From: an uncultured Methylophilaceae bacterium
GTDB taxonomy: Bacteria > Pseudomonadota > Gammaproteobacteria > Burkholderiales > Methylophilaceae
Length of the DNA: 64,000 nt
Direction of reading: 5' to 3'
Assembly: GCA_903870165.1 (NCBI GenBank)
Contig: CAIQBW010000008.1
Span: forward strand, 1 to 64,000
Below the pieces are notes generated by a model. That model was not told the origin of the DNA and made no database searches. It saw only the letters and a list, made by a program, of their open reading frames with translations. The position numbers and the translations under genes are program-made. Shown piece by piece: positions 29,131 through 40,601 of this stretch (the first letter of the stretch is position 1; each line of letters starts with the position of its first letter).

Positions 29131-29559
29131 TTACTTGTGGGGACAAGGTTTCTTGGTGCAATCTGCGTAAATATAAAGTGAATGTTCGTTAATTTTAAAG
29201 CCGCGTTCTTCAGCGGCTTTATGCTGCAAGGCTTCGATATTTTCATCACAAAACTCTTCAACACGGCCACATTGCATACATACTATATGATCGTGATGGC
29301 TGCCTTGGTTAAGCTCAAACACGGCTTTGCCGCTTTCAAAGTGGTGGCGTACCAAGAGACCTGCTTGTTCAAATTGTGTGAGTACGCGGTAGACCGTTGC
29401 TAGACCCACATCGTCGCCAGTGCTTAACAAAATCTTATATACATCTTCCGCTGACATGTGTCTGTCTTTGCTGTTTTCAAACAGGCTTAAGACTTTAAGG
29501 CGTGGCAAGGTGGCTTTGAGGCCAGCGTTTTTTAATTCATCAGGTTCGCGTGTATTCAT
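29131..29559 (-). CDS. fur: Ferric uptake regulator Fur
   Basis: LKNAGLKATLPRLKVLSLFE; HHDHIVCMQCGRVEEFCDENIE; C-terminal CxxxxC. Confidence 0.96.
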   Translation of the reverse strand: MNTREPDELKNAGLKATLPRLKVLSLFENSKDRHMSAEDVYKILLSTGDDVGLATVYRVLTQFEQAGLLVRHHFESGKAVFELNQGSHHDHIVCMQCGRVEEFCDENIEALQHKAAEERGFKINEHSLYIYADCTKKPCPHK

Positions 29560-29647
29560 GGTTGTTTGCCTAGCCTAGGTTTAAGGGCGGCGCCCTTTTG
29601 TTGCTACTTATGGGACTGTAAGTCGTGGTATATTATCGCTAATTCTT

Positions 29648-31156
29648 ATGAAAGTCATTGTGATGCGTTACTTAGTTTTATTGCTTGCTGTTTTGTGTGC
29701 GTCTTGCACCTCTACATTGCCTTCATTCAAGCCTTATCATTTGGATGTGCAGCAGGGGAATGTGGTGACATCAAAAATGATGTTGCAACTTAAGCCTGGG
29801 ATGACTAAATCTCAAGTGCGTTACGTCATGGGTACCCCGTTGCTTCAAGATAGTTTTCACCAAGATCGCTGGGATTATCTCTATCAAATGAATAAAGGTG
29901 GCGAGGTAATTGAGCGCCGTCGCGTAATCCTTGAGTTTAAGGATGATGGTCTAGCATCAGTGCGTGGTGATGTGATTGCCGCAGGTTCGCCAGGTGCTGA
30001 AAATGCGCCATTGGCAACCATTGATGATATCAAGTCTGCAAAAAGTGATAAGACCTTATTGGCTGAGGATGCTAAAGCGAGCTGGACTGACCGCTTTAAA
30101 TTCTGGGCGGACGACAATAAAAAGCCGGTAACTGCAGCAACAGTTGAGGCTAAGAAAACAAGTGTTGAGCCTGAGAAAAGCTGGTTTGATCGCTTGAAAT
30201 TCTGGGAAGACAAAGAAAAGGCTACTACACCAGCTGTGGCTATTAAGCCTGTTGATGTTGCCAAAGTGGAAGCTCCAAAGGTTGCAGAGGTTGCGTCAGT
30301 TAAAGCCCCTGTCTCAGAGGAGCCTGTGACGCCTCAAATAGCCGAGCAATCTCTCGCTACAGAATCAACCGCGCCGTCTGAACTGGCTGAAGCGGTAAAA
30401 GAAGCGGCTAATATTGAGCCTGAACAAAAAGCGACGGATGATGTGCCTGTTGTTGACGAAAAAGCAGAAATTGCTGCAATGTTGAATGCTTGGGCTGATG
30501 CTTGGCGCACTAAAAATGTTAATGCCTATTTAAAGTTTTATTCAGATAAATTTGCACCAGAAGGCATGAGCCGTAAAGCCTGGGCTGTGCAGAGAAAGCA
30601 AAGGATTTCTGGGCAATCGGGATCAATTGGATTAACGCTTGAAGCCGTGAAAATTGATGTGAAGGGCAATTCTGCTCAAGTTGAATTTCTTCAGCATTAT
30701 TCAAGTAGTAAATTGAATGACCATGTGACCAAAGTGTTGAGTTTGAATAATGAGCAAAAACAGTGGTTGATAGTAAAAGAAACTGTGGCGAGACCATCTA
30801 AGCAGGTTGTGGCTGATAACGTGCCGCCAGTTGAAACATTTAAGCTGCGCGATGTGACAGCGGATGAAAAGTCAGAGGCAATGCCAGAAAAGATGATTCA
30901 AGAGTCTGCTAAAAAATCGATTGAGTCAGCGTCTGCGGCTAAGCCAATCATTAAACCAGTTGAGTCTGTTAAGCCCGCGTCCGTAGCTAAAGAAGTGAAG
31001 CCTGATTTAAAAGAGATGACGCCAGCAAAAAATGAACCAGCTAAGACTGAAGCAAAAGTAGAAGTGAGCAAGGCGGAATCTAATAAAGACAAGCCATTGC
31101 CGCCAGAGGATGCCCCAGGTTATTTTGAACGGATGCTTGAGAAAATTGGCTTCTAA
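29648..31156 (+). CDS. BamE/OmlA-like outer membrane assembly lipoprotein with long linker and C-terminal NTF2-like domain (start may be the ATG at 29663)
   Basis: Lipobox LCASC; LKPGMTKSQVRYVMGTPLLQDSFHQDRWDYLYQMNKGG (SmpA/OmlA); later EIAAMLNAWADAWRTKNVNAYLKFYSDKFAPEG...WLIVKETV (NTF2-like). Confidence 0.85.
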   Translation: MKVIVMRYLVLLLAVLCASCTSTLPSFKPYHLDVQQGNVVTSKMMLQLKPGMTKSQVRYVMGTPLLQDSFHQDRWDYLYQMNKGGEVIERRRVILEFKDDGLASVRGDVIAAGSPGAENAPLATIDDIKSAKSDKTLLAEDAKASWTDRFKFWADDNKKPVTAATVEAKKTSVEPEKSWFDRLKFWEDKEKATTPAVAIKPVDVAKVEAPKVAEVASVKAPVSEEPVTPQIAEQSLATESTAPSELAEAVKEAANIEPEQKATDDVPVVDEKAEIAAMLNAWADAWRTKNVNAYLKFYSDKFAPEGMSRKAWAVQRKQRISGQSGSIGLTLEAVKIDVKGNSAQVEFLQHYSSSKLNDHVTKVLSLNNEQKQWLIVKETVARPSKQVVADNVPPVETFKLRDVTADEKSEAMPEKMIQESAKKSIESASAAKPIIKPVESVKPASVAKEVKPDLKEMTPAKNEPAKTEAKVEVSKAESNKDKPLPPEDAPGYFERMLEKIGF

Positions 31157-31201
31157 TGATTGTGGATCTAGCAATAAGCATAAAGAAAGAAATGGATTGA
31201 A

Positions 31202-32002
31202 ATGTTAAAGGTTGTGATTGCAGGTTGTTCTGGTCGTATGGGCTATGCGCTTTTAGAGGCTGTTTTTGCAGACGCTGAGCTTTCTTTGCACGGCGCCTTG
31301 GATCGTGCTGATAGCCAACAAATTGGTCGAGATGCGGGTGAGCAGTTTGGTAAAAAAACAGGTGTGTTGATTAGTCATGATGTTCGTGCCGCGCTGAAAG
31401 GCGCCGACGTATTGGTAGACTTTACACGTCCGGAGCCTAGCTTGCTATATTTGGCAGCCTGCCAAGAAGTGGGCGTGAATATGGTAATCGGCACAACAGG
31501 CTTCACGGTTGAACAAAAAGCGCTGATTACAAAGGCAGCTAAAAATATTTCAGTGGTATTTGCACCGAACATGAGTGTTGGTGTGACCTTGTTGATTAAC
31601 CTTGTGCAAGCTGCCGCTAAGGTGCTCAATGAAGGCTACGATATTGAGGTGATTGAAGCGCATCACCGCCATAAAGTGGATGCGCCCTCTGGGACGGCCT
31701 TGCGTTTGGGTGAAGCGGCTGCAAGTGCTTTGGGTCGCAATTTAGAAGAATGTGCAATTTATGGTCGTGAGGGCGTGACGGGTGAGCGTGATCCAAGTAC
31801 GATTGGTTTTGCGACCGTGCGTGGTGGCGATGTGGTGGGTGACCATACTGTGCTCTTTGCAGGGATTGGTGAACGTGTTGAGCTAACCCATAAAGCCAGC
31901 AGTCGTGCGACTTTTGCGCTGGGCGCTTTGCGTGCGGGTAAGTTTATGCAGGGCAAAAAATCAGGCTTGTTTGATATGCAAGATGTGCTTGGTTTGAAGT
32001 AA
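31202..32002 (+). CDS. dapB: 4-hydroxy-tetrahydrodipicolinate reductase
   Basis: [41 protein letters not shown]. Confidence 0.97.
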   Translation: MLKVVIAGCSGRMGYALLEAVFADAELSLHGALDRADSQQIGRDAGEQFGKKTGVLISHDVRAALKGADVLVDFTRPEPSLLYLAACQEVGVNMVIGTTGFTVEQKALITKAAKNISVVFAPNMSVGVTLLINLVQAAAKVLNEGYDIEVIEAHHRHKVDAPSGTALRLGEAAASALGRNLEECAIYGREGVTGERDPSTIGFATVRGGDVVGDHTVLFAGIGERVELTHKASSRATFALGALRAGKFMQGKKSGLFDMQDVLGLK

Positions 32003-32024
32003 CCGAACTTTGCAATAAAGCTGA

Positions 32025-32053
32025 TTGATGGCCTCGCCTATTTCAGCTATAAT
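32025..32053 (+). promoter_or_regulatory. Putative sigma70 promoter of carAB
   Basis: TTGATG-N17-TATAAT. Confidence 0.7.
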
Positions 32054-32066
32054 TGAAACATTATTC

Positions 32067-32097
32067 AGCGGGACGAGCACAACACTCATCCCGCTTT
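32067..32097 (+). repeat. Leader hairpin in the carA 5' UTR
   Basis: AGCGGGACGAG-cacaaca-CTCATCCCGCT, 11-nt arms with one mismatch. Confidence 0.6.
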
Positions 32098-32148
32098 GCA
32101 CATCCGCTTCTCTTCGAGCGATAATTATTTAAAAACAAGGGGTTATAA

Positions 32149-33282
32149 GTGCCGCAACACACACCAGCCATGTTAGTACTTGCTGATGGGACAGTGTTTC
32201 GTGGTATTTCAATTGGCGCTCCCGGCCAAACCGTTGGTGAGGTGGTGTTCAATACCTCAATGACTGGTTATCAAGAAATCCTCACAGACCCATCTTATAC
32301 CAAACAAATCGTTACATTAACTTATCCCCACATCGGCAATACGGGTGTGAATTCTGAAGATGTTGAGTCAGGTCAAGTTTATGCGAGCGGTTTAATTATT
32401 CGTGATTTGCCCTTGATTCATAGCAATTGGCGTAGCGAACAATCTCTTTCTGATTATTTGCTTGCCAACAATGTCGTGGCGATTGCAGATATCGACACCC
32501 GTAAATTAACCCGTATTCTTAGGGAAAAAGGCGCGCAAGCAGGCTGTATTATCGCTGGTGCGGTGAATGAGTCTGAAGCGTTGGCGCAAGCAAAAGCCTT
32601 CCCCGGTTTGTCAGGCATGGATTTGGCAAAAGTGGTGAGCGTTCAAGAGTCTTACGAGTTTGGTGAAGGCGAATGGGACTTGGTTTCTGGCTATGCAAAA
32701 CCAAGTGATCCAGCTTTCCACGTGGTGGCGTTTGATTACGGCGTGAAGCGCAATATCCTTCGCATGCTTACTTCGCGTGGTTGCAAGGTAACTGTATTGC
32801 CAGCGCAGGCAACTGCCGAACAAGCTTTGGCTTTGAAACCAGATGGCGTGTTCTTGTCGAATGGCCCTGGCGATCCACAGCCATGTGACTATGCAATTTC
32901 TGCGATTAAAAATATTGTTGATGCCGGTGTGCCAACGTTTGGTATTTGCTTAGGTCATCAGTTATTGGCTTTGGCTTCTGGCGCAAAAACACTCAAGATG
33001 AAGTTTGGTCACCACGGAGCAAATCATCCTGTGCAGGATGTTGACGATAAGCGTGTGTTCATTACCAGCCAAAATCACGGATTTGCGGTCGATGCGGACA
33101 GCTTACCAGCTAATTTGCGTACGACGCATGTCTCGTTATTTGACGGCAGTTTGCAAGGCATTGCTCGCACAGATAAACCAGCATTTAGCTTCCAAGGTCA
33201 TCCTGAAGCAAGTCCTGGTCCCACAGAGATGAGTTACTTGTTCGATCGATTTGTCGAATCCATGAAACAGCACAAGCAATAA
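32149..33282 (+). CDS. carA: Carbamoyl-phosphate synthase small subunit
   Basis: [49 protein letters not shown] start with AAGGGG RBS. Confidence 0.98.
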   Translation: MPQHTPAMLVLADGTVFRGISIGAPGQTVGEVVFNTSMTGYQEILTDPSYTKQIVTLTYPHIGNTGVNSEDVESGQVYASGLIIRDLPLIHSNWRSEQSLSDYLLANNVVAIADIDTRKLTRILREKGAQAGCIIAGAVNESEALAQAKAFPGLSGMDLAKVVSVQESYEFGEGEWDLVSGYAKPSDPAFHVVAFDYGVKRNILRMLTSRGCKVTVLPAQATAEQALALKPDGVFLSNGPGDPQPCDYAISAIKNIVDAGVPTFGICLGHQLLALASGAKTLKMKFGHHGANHPVQDVDDKRVFITSQNHGFAVDADSLPANLRTTHVSLFDGSLQGIARTDKPAFSFQGHPEASPGPTEMSYLFDRFVESMKQHKQ

Positions 33283-33289
33283 GAAAACT

Positions 33290-36200
33290 ATGGCAAAACG
33301 TACAGACATTAAAAGCATTTTGATTATTGGCGCTGGCCCGATTGTGATTGGTCAGGCTTGTGAGTTCGATTACTCAGGTGCGCAAGCGTGTAAGGCGCTT
33401 CGTGAAGAAGGTTACCGCGTTATTTTGGTGAATTCTAATCCGGCGACCATCATGACCGATCCTGAAATGGCTGATGCAACCTATATTGAGCCGGTGACTT
33501 GGCAGGTGGTAGAAAAGATTATTGCTAAAGAGCGTCCAGATGCGCTGTTGCCAACCATGGGCGGTCAAACAGCCTTGAACTGTGCTTTAGACTTAGACAA
33601 ACATGGCGTTCTGAAAAAATACAATGTTGAGTTGATTGGTGCAAGCAAGCACGCAATTGATAAAGCAGAAGATAGACAAAAATTTAAAGAAGCGATGACC
33701 AAGATTGGTCTTGGTTCAGCGCGTTCTTCAATGGCGCATAGCTTGGAAGAAGCGTTGCAAGTGCAGGCAAGTATTGGTTATCCGGCGATTATTCGTCCTT
33801 CATTCACTATGGGTGGTAGCGGCGGTGGTATTGCTTACAATCGTGAAGAGTTTGTAACGATTTGCGAGCGTGGTCTTGAAGCCTCGCCAACGAAAGAATT
33901 GTTGATTGAAGAGTCACTTCTTGGTTGGAAAGAGTATGAGATGGAAGTGGTGCGTGACACCAAAGATAATTGCATCATCATTTGCTCAATTGAAAATTTA
34001 GACCCAATGGGTGTGCATACTGGCGATTCAATTACCGTAGCGCCAGCACAAACACTGACGGATAAAGAGTATCAAATTATGCGCAATGCATCGCTTGCGG
34101 TGCTCCGTGAGATTGGTGTGGATACTGGTGGTTCAAACGTACAATTCGCGATTAATCCTAAAGATGGTCGGATGATTGTCATTGAGATGAACCCGCGTGT
34201 GTCACGATCATCGGCCTTGGCCTCAAAAGCGACGGGCTTCCCAATTGCAAAAGTAGCCGCCAAACTGGCTGTTGGCTTTACATTGGATGAGCTTAAGAAT
34301 GAGATTACTGGCGGTGCAACTCCAGCATCATTTGAGCCATCAATTGATTATGTTGTAACGAAGATCCCACGTTTTGCATTCGAAAAATTCCCTCAAGCGG
34401 ATTCACGCTTAACGACACAAATGAAATCCGTGGGTGAAGTGATGGCCATTGGTCGTACTTTCCAAGAGTCATTCCAAAAAGCACTTCGCGGCTTAGAGGT
34501 TGGCGTTGATGGTTTGGATGAAAAAACATCAGATATCGATGAAATACAAAAAGAACTTGGTGAGCCAGGTCCTGAGCGCATTTGGTATGTGGGTGATGCT
34601 TTCCGCGCTGGCATGACCGTTGAGCAGGTGTTTGATCACTCGAAGATTGATCATTGGTTTTTGGTGCAAATCGAAGACATCATCAAACGCGAAATGGCAT
34701 TAAAAGGTCGTCATTTGGCTGATTTGGATAAAGATGCTTTGTTCCAACTCAAGCGTCGAGGTTTTTCAGACCGTCGTTTGGCTAGTTTGTTAGGCACAGA
34801 CCAACATGCAGTGCGTGCTTATCGACAAGCATTGAATGTACGCCCTGTGTATAAGCGCGTCGATACTTGCGCCGCTGAATTCGCGACTAATACGGCTTAT
34901 ATGTACTCTACGTATGAAGAAGAGTGTGAAGCTAAGCCAAACGATAAAAAGAAAATTATGGTGTTGGGCGGTGGCCCGAACCGTATCGGTCAAGGGATTG
35001 AGTTTGACTATTGCTGCGTTCATGCAGCCTTCGCGATGCGTGAAGATGGCTATGAAACCATTATGGTGAACTGCAACCCTGAGACTGTTTCAACCGATTA
35101 CGATACATCTGACCGTCTATACTTTGAGCCGCTTACATTAGAAGATGTGCTTGAAGTGGTGGCAATTGAAAAGCCGGTAGGGGTGATTGTGCAATACGGT
35201 GGTCAAACGCCTCTTAAATTGGCGCGTGATTTAGAAAAAGCAGGTGTACCTATTATTGGTACTACGCCAGATGCAATTGACCGTGCAGAAGACCGCGAAC
35301 GTTTCCAACAAATGCTACAAGATTTAGGGTTGAAACAACCGCCTAATCGAACAGCGAGAACGCCTGATGAAGCATTACGTTTAGCGCAAGAGATTGGCTA
35401 TCCATTGGTGGTACGTCCTTCTTATGTACTTGGTGGTCGTGCAATGGAAATCGTTCAAGAACAAGCTCAGCTTGAGCGTTATATGCGCGAAGCGGTGAAG
35501 GTCTCAAACGAATCGCCAGTATTACTGGATCGTTTCTTAAATGATGCGCTTGAAGTTGACGTTGATGCTTTATGTGATGGCGAAGAAGTGATTATTGGCG
35601 GCATTATGGAGCACGTTGAGCAAGCTGGGGTTCATTCAGGCGACTCAGCATGTTCATTGCCACCGTATAGCTTGTCTAAAAAGCTTCAAGATGAATTGCG
35701 TGTGCAAACGGTACAAATGGCAAAAGCGCTTGGCGTGGTTGGTTTGATGAACGTCCAGTTCGCGATTCAAGGCGAGACTGTTTATGTGCTTGAGGTAAAT
35801 CCTCGTGCATCACGAACTGTGCCTTTTGTTTCTAAAGCTTGTGGTTTGCAATTAGCGAAAATTGCCGCACGTTGCATGACAGGCGTGAAACTAAAAGATC
35901 AAGGCGTAACCAAAGAAATCGTGCCTTCTTATTACTCAGTTAAAGAAGCGGTCTTCCCGTTCATTAAATTCCCCGGCGTGGATACCATCCTTGGGCCAGA
36001 AATGAAATCAACGGGTGAGGTCATGGGCGTTGGTACAACGTTTGCAGAAGCGTTTGTCAAATCACAACTAGGTTCTGGCGATGTGCTCCCTAAAGGTGGC
36101 AAAGCTTTTATTAGTGTGCGTCGTGAGGACCGTGAACGTGTCGTGGAAATTGCACAGTCATTGGCCAACTTAGGTTTCCAATTGCTAGCAACGCGCGGCA

Positions 36201-36496
36201 CAGCAGGGGCTTTAGCTGAGGCTGGGCTTGCGGTAACCCCAGTCAATAAAGTGGCTGAAGGCCGTCCACATATTGTGGACATGATTAAAAATAATGAGAT
36301 CAGCTTTATTGTGAACGTCACGGAAGATAAGCGAGCTGTGCAAGACTCATACGCTATTCGCCGTAACGCCTTACAACAAAAAGTGACTTACTACACAACT
36401 TTGGCAGGTGCTAAAGCGGCTTGTATGGGCATGGGCCATATGCAAGAGCTTGAAGTGAAATCATTGCAAGAGTTGCATAAGACACTTACTAAGTAA
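33290..36496 (+). CDS. carB: Carbamoyl-phosphate synthase large subunit
   Basis: 1068 aa, duplicated ATP-grasp halves, C-terminal MGS-like domain. Confidence 0.99.
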   Translation: MAKRTDIKSILIIGAGPIVIGQACEFDYSGAQACKALREEGYRVILVNSNPATIMTDPEMADATYIEPVTWQVVEKIIAKERPDALLPTMGGQTALNCALDLDKHGVLKKYNVELIGASKHAIDKAEDRQKFKEAMTKIGLGSARSSMAHSLEEALQVQASIGYPAIIRPSFTMGGSGGGIAYNREEFVTICERGLEASPTKELLIEESLLGWKEYEMEVVRDTKDNCIIICSIENLDPMGVHTGDSITVAPAQTLTDKEYQIMRNASLAVLREIGVDTGGSNVQFAINPKDGRMIVIEMNPRVSRSSALASKATGFPIAKVAAKLAVGFTLDELKNEITGGATPASFEPSIDYVVTKIPRFAFEKFPQADSRLTTQMKSVGEVMAIGRTFQESFQKALRGLEVGVDGLDEKTSDIDEIQKELGEPGPERIWYVGDAFRAGMTVEQVFDHSKIDHWFLVQIEDIIKREMALKGRHLADLDKDALFQLKRRGFSDRRLASLLGTDQHAVRAYRQALNVRPVYKRVDTCAAEFATNTAYMYSTYEEECEAKPNDKKKIMVLGGGPNRIGQGIEFDYCCVHAAFAMREDGYETIMVNCNPETVSTDYDTSDRLYFEPLTLEDVLEVVAIEKPVGVIVQYGGQTPLKLARDLEKAGVPIIGTTPDAIDRAEDRERFQQMLQDLGLKQPPNRTARTPDEALRLAQEIGYPLVVRPSYVLGGRAMEIVQEQAQLERYMREAVKVSNESPVLLDRFLNDALEVDVDALCDGEEVIIGGIMEHVEQAGVHSGDSACSLPPYSLSKKLQDELRVQTVQMAKALGVVGLMNVQFAIQGETVYVLEVNPRASRTVPFVSKACGLQLAKIAARCMTGVKLKDQGVTKEIVPSYYSVKEAVFPFIKFPGVDTILGPEMKSTGEVMGVGTTFAEAFVKSQLGSGDVLPKGGKAFISVRREDRERVVEIAQSLANLGFQLLATRGTAGALAEAGLAVTPVNKVAEGRPHIVDMIKNNEISFIVNVTEDKRAVQDSYAIRRNALQQKVTYYTTLAGAKAACMGMGHMQELEVKSLQELHKTLTK

Positions 36497-36514
36497 TAAG
36501 ATAATCCTAAAATC

Positions 36515-36545
36515 AACCACGCCTAATCGTTAGGTGTGGTTTTTA
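36515..36545 (+). terminator. Rho-independent terminator downstream of carB
   Basis: AACCACGCCTAA-tcg-TTAGGTGTGGTT followed by TTT. Confidence 0.85.
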
Positions 36546-36597
36546 TTTTATATAGACCGCAAATAGCGATAAACGAAGAAGATACAAGGTAGATAAC

Positions 36598-37074
36598 ATG
36601 AATCAAATCCCAGTCACCATTAACGGCGCAGAACTTTTAAAAGCTGAGTTGCAACGATTAAGAAGTGTAGATCGTCCAGCAGTGATTGAGGCGATTGCGG
36701 AAGCGCGAGCGCAAGGCGACTTGTCTGAAAATGCTGAGTATGAGTCAGCGAAAGAGAAACAAAGTTTTATTGAAGGACGTATTGCTGAGATTGAAGCTAA
36801 ACTTTCTAACGCAATGATTATTGATCCTAAAACCTTAAACGCTGAAGGTCGTTGTGTATTTGGTGCAACGGTTGAAGTGGAGGATTTAGATGCTGGCGAT
36901 AAGGCAATTTATCAAATTGTGGGCGATGACGAAGCTGACATTAAGTCTGGTAAGATTTCAATTAGCTCGCCAATCGCACGCGCGTTGATTGGTAAGTCAG
37001 AGGGTGATGTGGCTGAAGTGGTTGCACCGAGTGGCATTCGCTCATATGAAGTGTTGAACGTACAGTACATCTAA
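36598..37074 (+). CDS. greA: Transcription elongation factor GreA
   Basis: GDLSENAEYESAKEKQSFIEGRIAEIEAKL. Confidence 0.97.
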   Translation: MNQIPVTINGAELLKAELQRLRSVDRPAVIEAIAEARAQGDLSENAEYESAKEKQSFIEGRIAEIEAKLSNAMIIDPKTLNAEGRCVFGATVEVEDLDAGDKAIYQIVGDDEADIKSGKISISSPIARALIGKSEGDVAEVVAPSGIRSYEVLNVQYI

Positions 37075-37108
37075 ATCGCTAGTATTTTAATTACTGGGAG
37101 GTCGTGCA

Positions 37109-37561
37109 ATGAAGCAATTCGCAGATAAATTAGCGTTAATTTCTATCACATTGTGGGTTGGCGCGTTATGGGCAATCGGCTATCTTGCAGCGCCTACATT
37201 GTTTTACCATTTGCCTGACAGGCAGCTAGCTGGTAGCTTGGCTGGCGAAATGTTTACTATTGTTGCTTACATTGGCATGGTCAGCGGAGCGTATTTGCTC
37301 CTCAATCGAATCACTAAGTTTGGTGGTCAAGCCTTCAAACAAGGCTTTTTTTGGGCGGTGTTGTTCATGCTATTGCTCACATTGGCTGGTCACTTTGGAA
37401 TTGCGCCGATCATTGCTAAGCTAAAAGCGGATGCAATGCCTTCAGACGTGATGCACAGTGTGTTTGCTGACAGATTTGAAACTTGGCACGGCGTCGCAAG
37501 TATTGCTTATGCCATTCAGAGTTTATTAGGATTGGTGTTGGTGCTGAAAGCGACTCGATAA
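37109..37561 (+). CDS. DUF4149 domain-containing membrane protein
   Basis: Four predicted TM helices, WVGALWAIGYLAAPTLF, between greA and yhbY. Confidence 0.8.
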   Translation: MKQFADKLALISITLWVGALWAIGYLAAPTLFYHLPDRQLAGSLAGEMFTIVAYIGMVSGAYLLLNRITKFGGQAFKQGFFWAVLFMLLLTLAGHFGIAPIIAKLKADAMPSDVMHSVFADRFETWHGVASIAYAIQSLLGLVLVLKATR

Positions 37562-37585
37562 GCTTCGGCCGCTTTCAAATATAAT

Positions 37586-37873
37586 TTATTTAGGAATAAC
37601 GATCTTTGCAGTTTCGGCTTGGCGATAAATCACCAGTTGTTTGCCGATGTGATGTACTTTAATAGCGCCCGTTTTTTCACAGATTTCTTCAAGCATCGCA
37701 GCGCGTGCTTCTCTGTCATCACCAAACACTTTGATTTTGATGAGTTCGTGCGCATTTAAGCTGTTTTCAATTTCTTGTAAAACGCTCGCTGTCAGGCCAT
37801 TGTTGCCTATCATCACAACGGGATTTAATTTGTGTGCCAACCCGCGAAGGTGGCTAATTTGTTTAGTATTCAC
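37586..37873 (-). CDS. yhbY: Ribosome assembly RNA-binding protein YhbY (CRS1/YhbY domain)
   Basis: LRGLAHKLNPVVMIGNNGLTASVLQEIENSLNAHELIKIKV. Confidence 0.93.
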   Translation of the reverse strand: MNTKQISHLRGLAHKLNPVVMIGNNGLTASVLQEIENSLNAHELIKIKVFGDDREARAAMLEEICEKTGAIKVHHIGKQLVIYRQAETAKIVIPK

Positions 37874-37936
37874 GCAGTATCTATCTTGTCTTGTTGATTC
37901 ATTAAGGACGTTATTTTATCACATGAAGCTTAGGCC

Positions 37937-38566
37937 ATGAAAAGAACCAAAACCAGCAAAGCTTGGATGCAAGAGCATGTTAACGACCCTTACGTGAAGC
38001 TCGCTCAAAAGGATGGTTATCGTGCGCGCGCAGCCTATAAGCTATTAGAAATAGACGATAAAGACAGGTTGATAAAGCCTGGTATGGTGATTGTTGATTT
38101 AGGTTCAACCCCCGGAAGTTGGTCGCAAGTGGCTATTCAGCGCCTTAAAAATAATGGCCGTGTGATTGCTTTGGATTTGTTGCCGATGGTCGGCATTCCT
38201 GGTGTGGAGTTTATTCAAGGCGATTTTCGTGAAGATGAAATACTTGAGCAATTGGAAGAAAAGCTGGGTGGGCAGCAAATAGACCTTGTAATCTCAGATA
38301 TGGCCCCCAATATAAGCGGTATCAGTTCGGTGGATCAGCCTAATGCGGTTTATTTAACTGAACTTGCGGTCGATTTTAGTTTGAAATGGCTGAAACCAGA
38401 GGGTAACTTCTTAGTCAAAGTCTTCATTGGCTCAGGGTTTGAAGAGATCGTGAAGATAATGCGGGATAGTTTTGAAAAGGTTGTGACCCGTAAGCCCAAG
38501 GCATCGCGTGACCGTAGTACTGAAGTTTATTTGCTTGGATTGAAACGCAAAGCGAACAATGTTTAG
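37937..38566 (+). CDS. rlmE: 23S rRNA (uridine2552-2'-O)-methyltransferase
   Basis: [53 protein letters not shown]. Confidence 0.96.
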   Translation: MKRTKTSKAWMQEHVNDPYVKLAQKDGYRARAAYKLLEIDDKDRLIKPGMVIVDLGSTPGSWSQVAIQRLKNNGRVIALDLLPMVGIPGVEFIQGDFREDEILEQLEEKLGGQQIDLVISDMAPNISGISSVDQPNAVYLTELAVDFSLKWLKPEGNFLVKVFIGSGFEEIVKIMRDSFEKVVTRKPKASRDRSTEVYLLGLKRKANNV

Positions 38567-38619
38567 GCCCGATTTAGTGGTAAGATTTTAATTGTGCAAA
38601 ATGCAATCTTTAAAAGGAT

Positions 38620-40518
38620 GTGATCTTGAATAACATCGTCAAAAATATCGCGATATGGGTGATTGTTGCCATTATCCTTATGACTGTCTTTAACCAATTT
38701 GCGAATAAAAATGGTGCCGACAATCAAATCGTTTACTCGCAGTTCATTAATGAAGTGAAACAAGGTCATGTGGCCAAAGTGACCATTGAAGGTCGCGTTT
38801 TGCATGGTGAAATGAGCGATGGTAAGAAGTTCAATTCATACGCCCCCTATGACCCAGGCATGATGGGCGACCTGCTTAAAAATAATATACGTGTTGAAGC
38901 GAAGCCAGAGCAAGAGCAATCATTATTGATGAGCCTTTTGATTAATTGGGGCCCGATGATTTTATTGATTGCTGTTTGGGTATTCTTTATGCGCCAAATG
39001 CAAGGTGGCGGTAAAGGTGGTGCTTTCTCATTTGGTAAGAGCAAAGCGCGTCAATTAGATGAGGCTTCTAATCAAACCACATTTGCGGATGTGGCCGGTT
39101 GTGATGAGGCCAAAGAAGAAGTTTCAGAGTTGGTTGAGTTCTTACGTGATCCAGGTAAATTCCAAAAATTGGGTGGTCGTATTCCGCGTGGCGTATTGAT
39201 GGTTGGCCCGCCAGGTACAGGTAAGACCTTGCTTGCTAAAGCGATTGCTGGTGAAGCAAAAGTGCCATTCTTTACGATTTCAGGTTCTGATTTTGTCGAA
39301 ATGTTCGTGGGTGTCGGTGCGGCACGTGTGCGTGACATGTTTGAGCAAGCCAAAAAAGCAGCGCCGTGCATTATCTTTATTGATGAAATTGATGCGGTCG
39401 GCCGTCATCGTGGTGCAGGTACTGGCGGTGGCAATGATGAGCGCGAACAAACGCTTAATCAAATGCTTGTTGAGATGGACGGCTTTGAGCCTAATTCTGG
39501 CGTCATTGTCATTGCTGCAACTAACCGTGCAGACGTGCTCGATAAAGCGTTACTTCGTCCAGGTCGTTTTGACCGTCAAGTGATGGTTGGTTTACCTGAT
39601 ATTCGTGGTCGCGAACAAATTCTATTGGTGCATATGCGTAAAGTGCCTATCGATGCTGATGTTAAAGCCGACATTCTTGCGCGTGGAACGCCTGGTTTCT
39701 CAGGCGCAGATTTAGCTAATTTGGTGAATGAAGCGGCATTGTTTGCGGCACGTCGCAACAAGCGCACAGTGGATATGTCTGACTTTGAAGATGCTAAAGA
39801 TAAAATCTTCATGGGCCCTGAACGTACCTCGATGGTTATGCGTGAAGAAGAGCGTCGCAATACGGCCTATCACGAGTCTGGTCATGCTGTGGTGGCAAAA
39901 CTTTTGCCTAAAGCTGATCCTGTGCACAAGGTGACCATTATGCCTCGTGGCTGGGCACTGGGTTTGACATGGCAGTTGCCAGAGTTCGACCGCATTAGCA
40001 ACTATCGCGACAAAATGTTGGAAGAGATTTCGATTTTGTTTGGCGGTCGTATTGCTGAAGAAATTTTCATGCATCAAATGTCCACGGGCGCATCAAACGA
40101 CTTTGAGCGCGCGACTAAATTGGCGCGTGATATGGTGACACGTTACGGTATGTCCGATGCGCTTGGTACGATGGTGTATGCGGGTAATGAGCAGGATTCA
40201 TTATTTGGTAGCATGTCATCTAAAACGGTTTCTGAGGCGACACAGCAAAAAGTAGATGCTGAAATTCGTCGCATTTTGGATGAGCAATATGCGATTGCGC
40301 GCAAATTGCTAGAAGACAATCGTGATAAGGTTGAAGCGATGACAGCTGCTTTGCTTGAGTGGGAAACCATTGATGCAGAACAGATCAATGACATTATGTC
40401 AGGTCAACCACCAAGAGCGCCTAAGCCTAGTCAAGCCAGTAATAAGGCGGCTAAGGGTGACAGCGGGTCAACAGGCGGTCAGCCAAATACTGCGCCGCAA
40501 CCTGCTGCTAAAAATTAA
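38620..40518 (+). CDS. ftsH: ATP-dependent zinc metalloprotease FtsH (start may be TTG at 38626)
   Basis: AAA motifs ([13 protein letters not shown]), HESGH zinc site. Confidence 0.98.
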   Translation: MILNNIVKNIAIWVIVAIILMTVFNQFANKNGADNQIVYSQFINEVKQGHVAKVTIEGRVLHGEMSDGKKFNSYAPYDPGMMGDLLKNNIRVEAKPEQEQSLLMSLLINWGPMILLIAVWVFFMRQMQGGGKGGAFSFGKSKARQLDEASNQTTFADVAGCDEAKEEVSELVEFLRDPGKFQKLGGRIPRGVLMVGPPGTGKTLLAKAIAGEAKVPFFTISGSDFVEMFVGVGAARVRDMFEQAKKAAPCIIFIDEIDAVGRHRGAGTGGGNDEREQTLNQMLVEMDGFEPNSGVIVIAATNRADVLDKALLRPGRFDRQVMVGLPDIRGREQILLVHMRKVPIDADVKADILARGTPGFSGADLANLVNEAALFAARRNKRTVDMSDFEDAKDKIFMGPERTSMVMREEERRNTAYHESGHAVVAKLLPKADPVHKVTIMPRGWALGLTWQLPEFDRISNYRDKMLEEISILFGGRIAEEIFMHQMSTGASNDFERATKLARDMVTRYGMSDALGTMVYAGNEQDSLFGSMSSKTVSEATQQKVDAEIRRILDEQYAIARKLLEDNRDKVEAMTAALLEWETIDAEQINDIMSGQPPRAPKPSQASNKAAKGDSGSTGGQPNTAPQPAAKN

Positions 40519-40601
40519 AGCCGTCATCATTGTTACTAAAAAATGGTAAGCCATGCGGTGTGTTGGGTTAATTATCCAGTGCGCTTCATGGCTTAATAAA
40601 T

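Noticed and set aside
35932-36321. 129-aa minus-strand ORF within carB
   Set aside because: Lies entirely antisense to the conserved carB C-terminus; biased Ser/Thr/Pro composition, no domain.
33290-36496. Internal similarity between carB halves
   Set aside because: Ancient duplication present in all CarB proteins.
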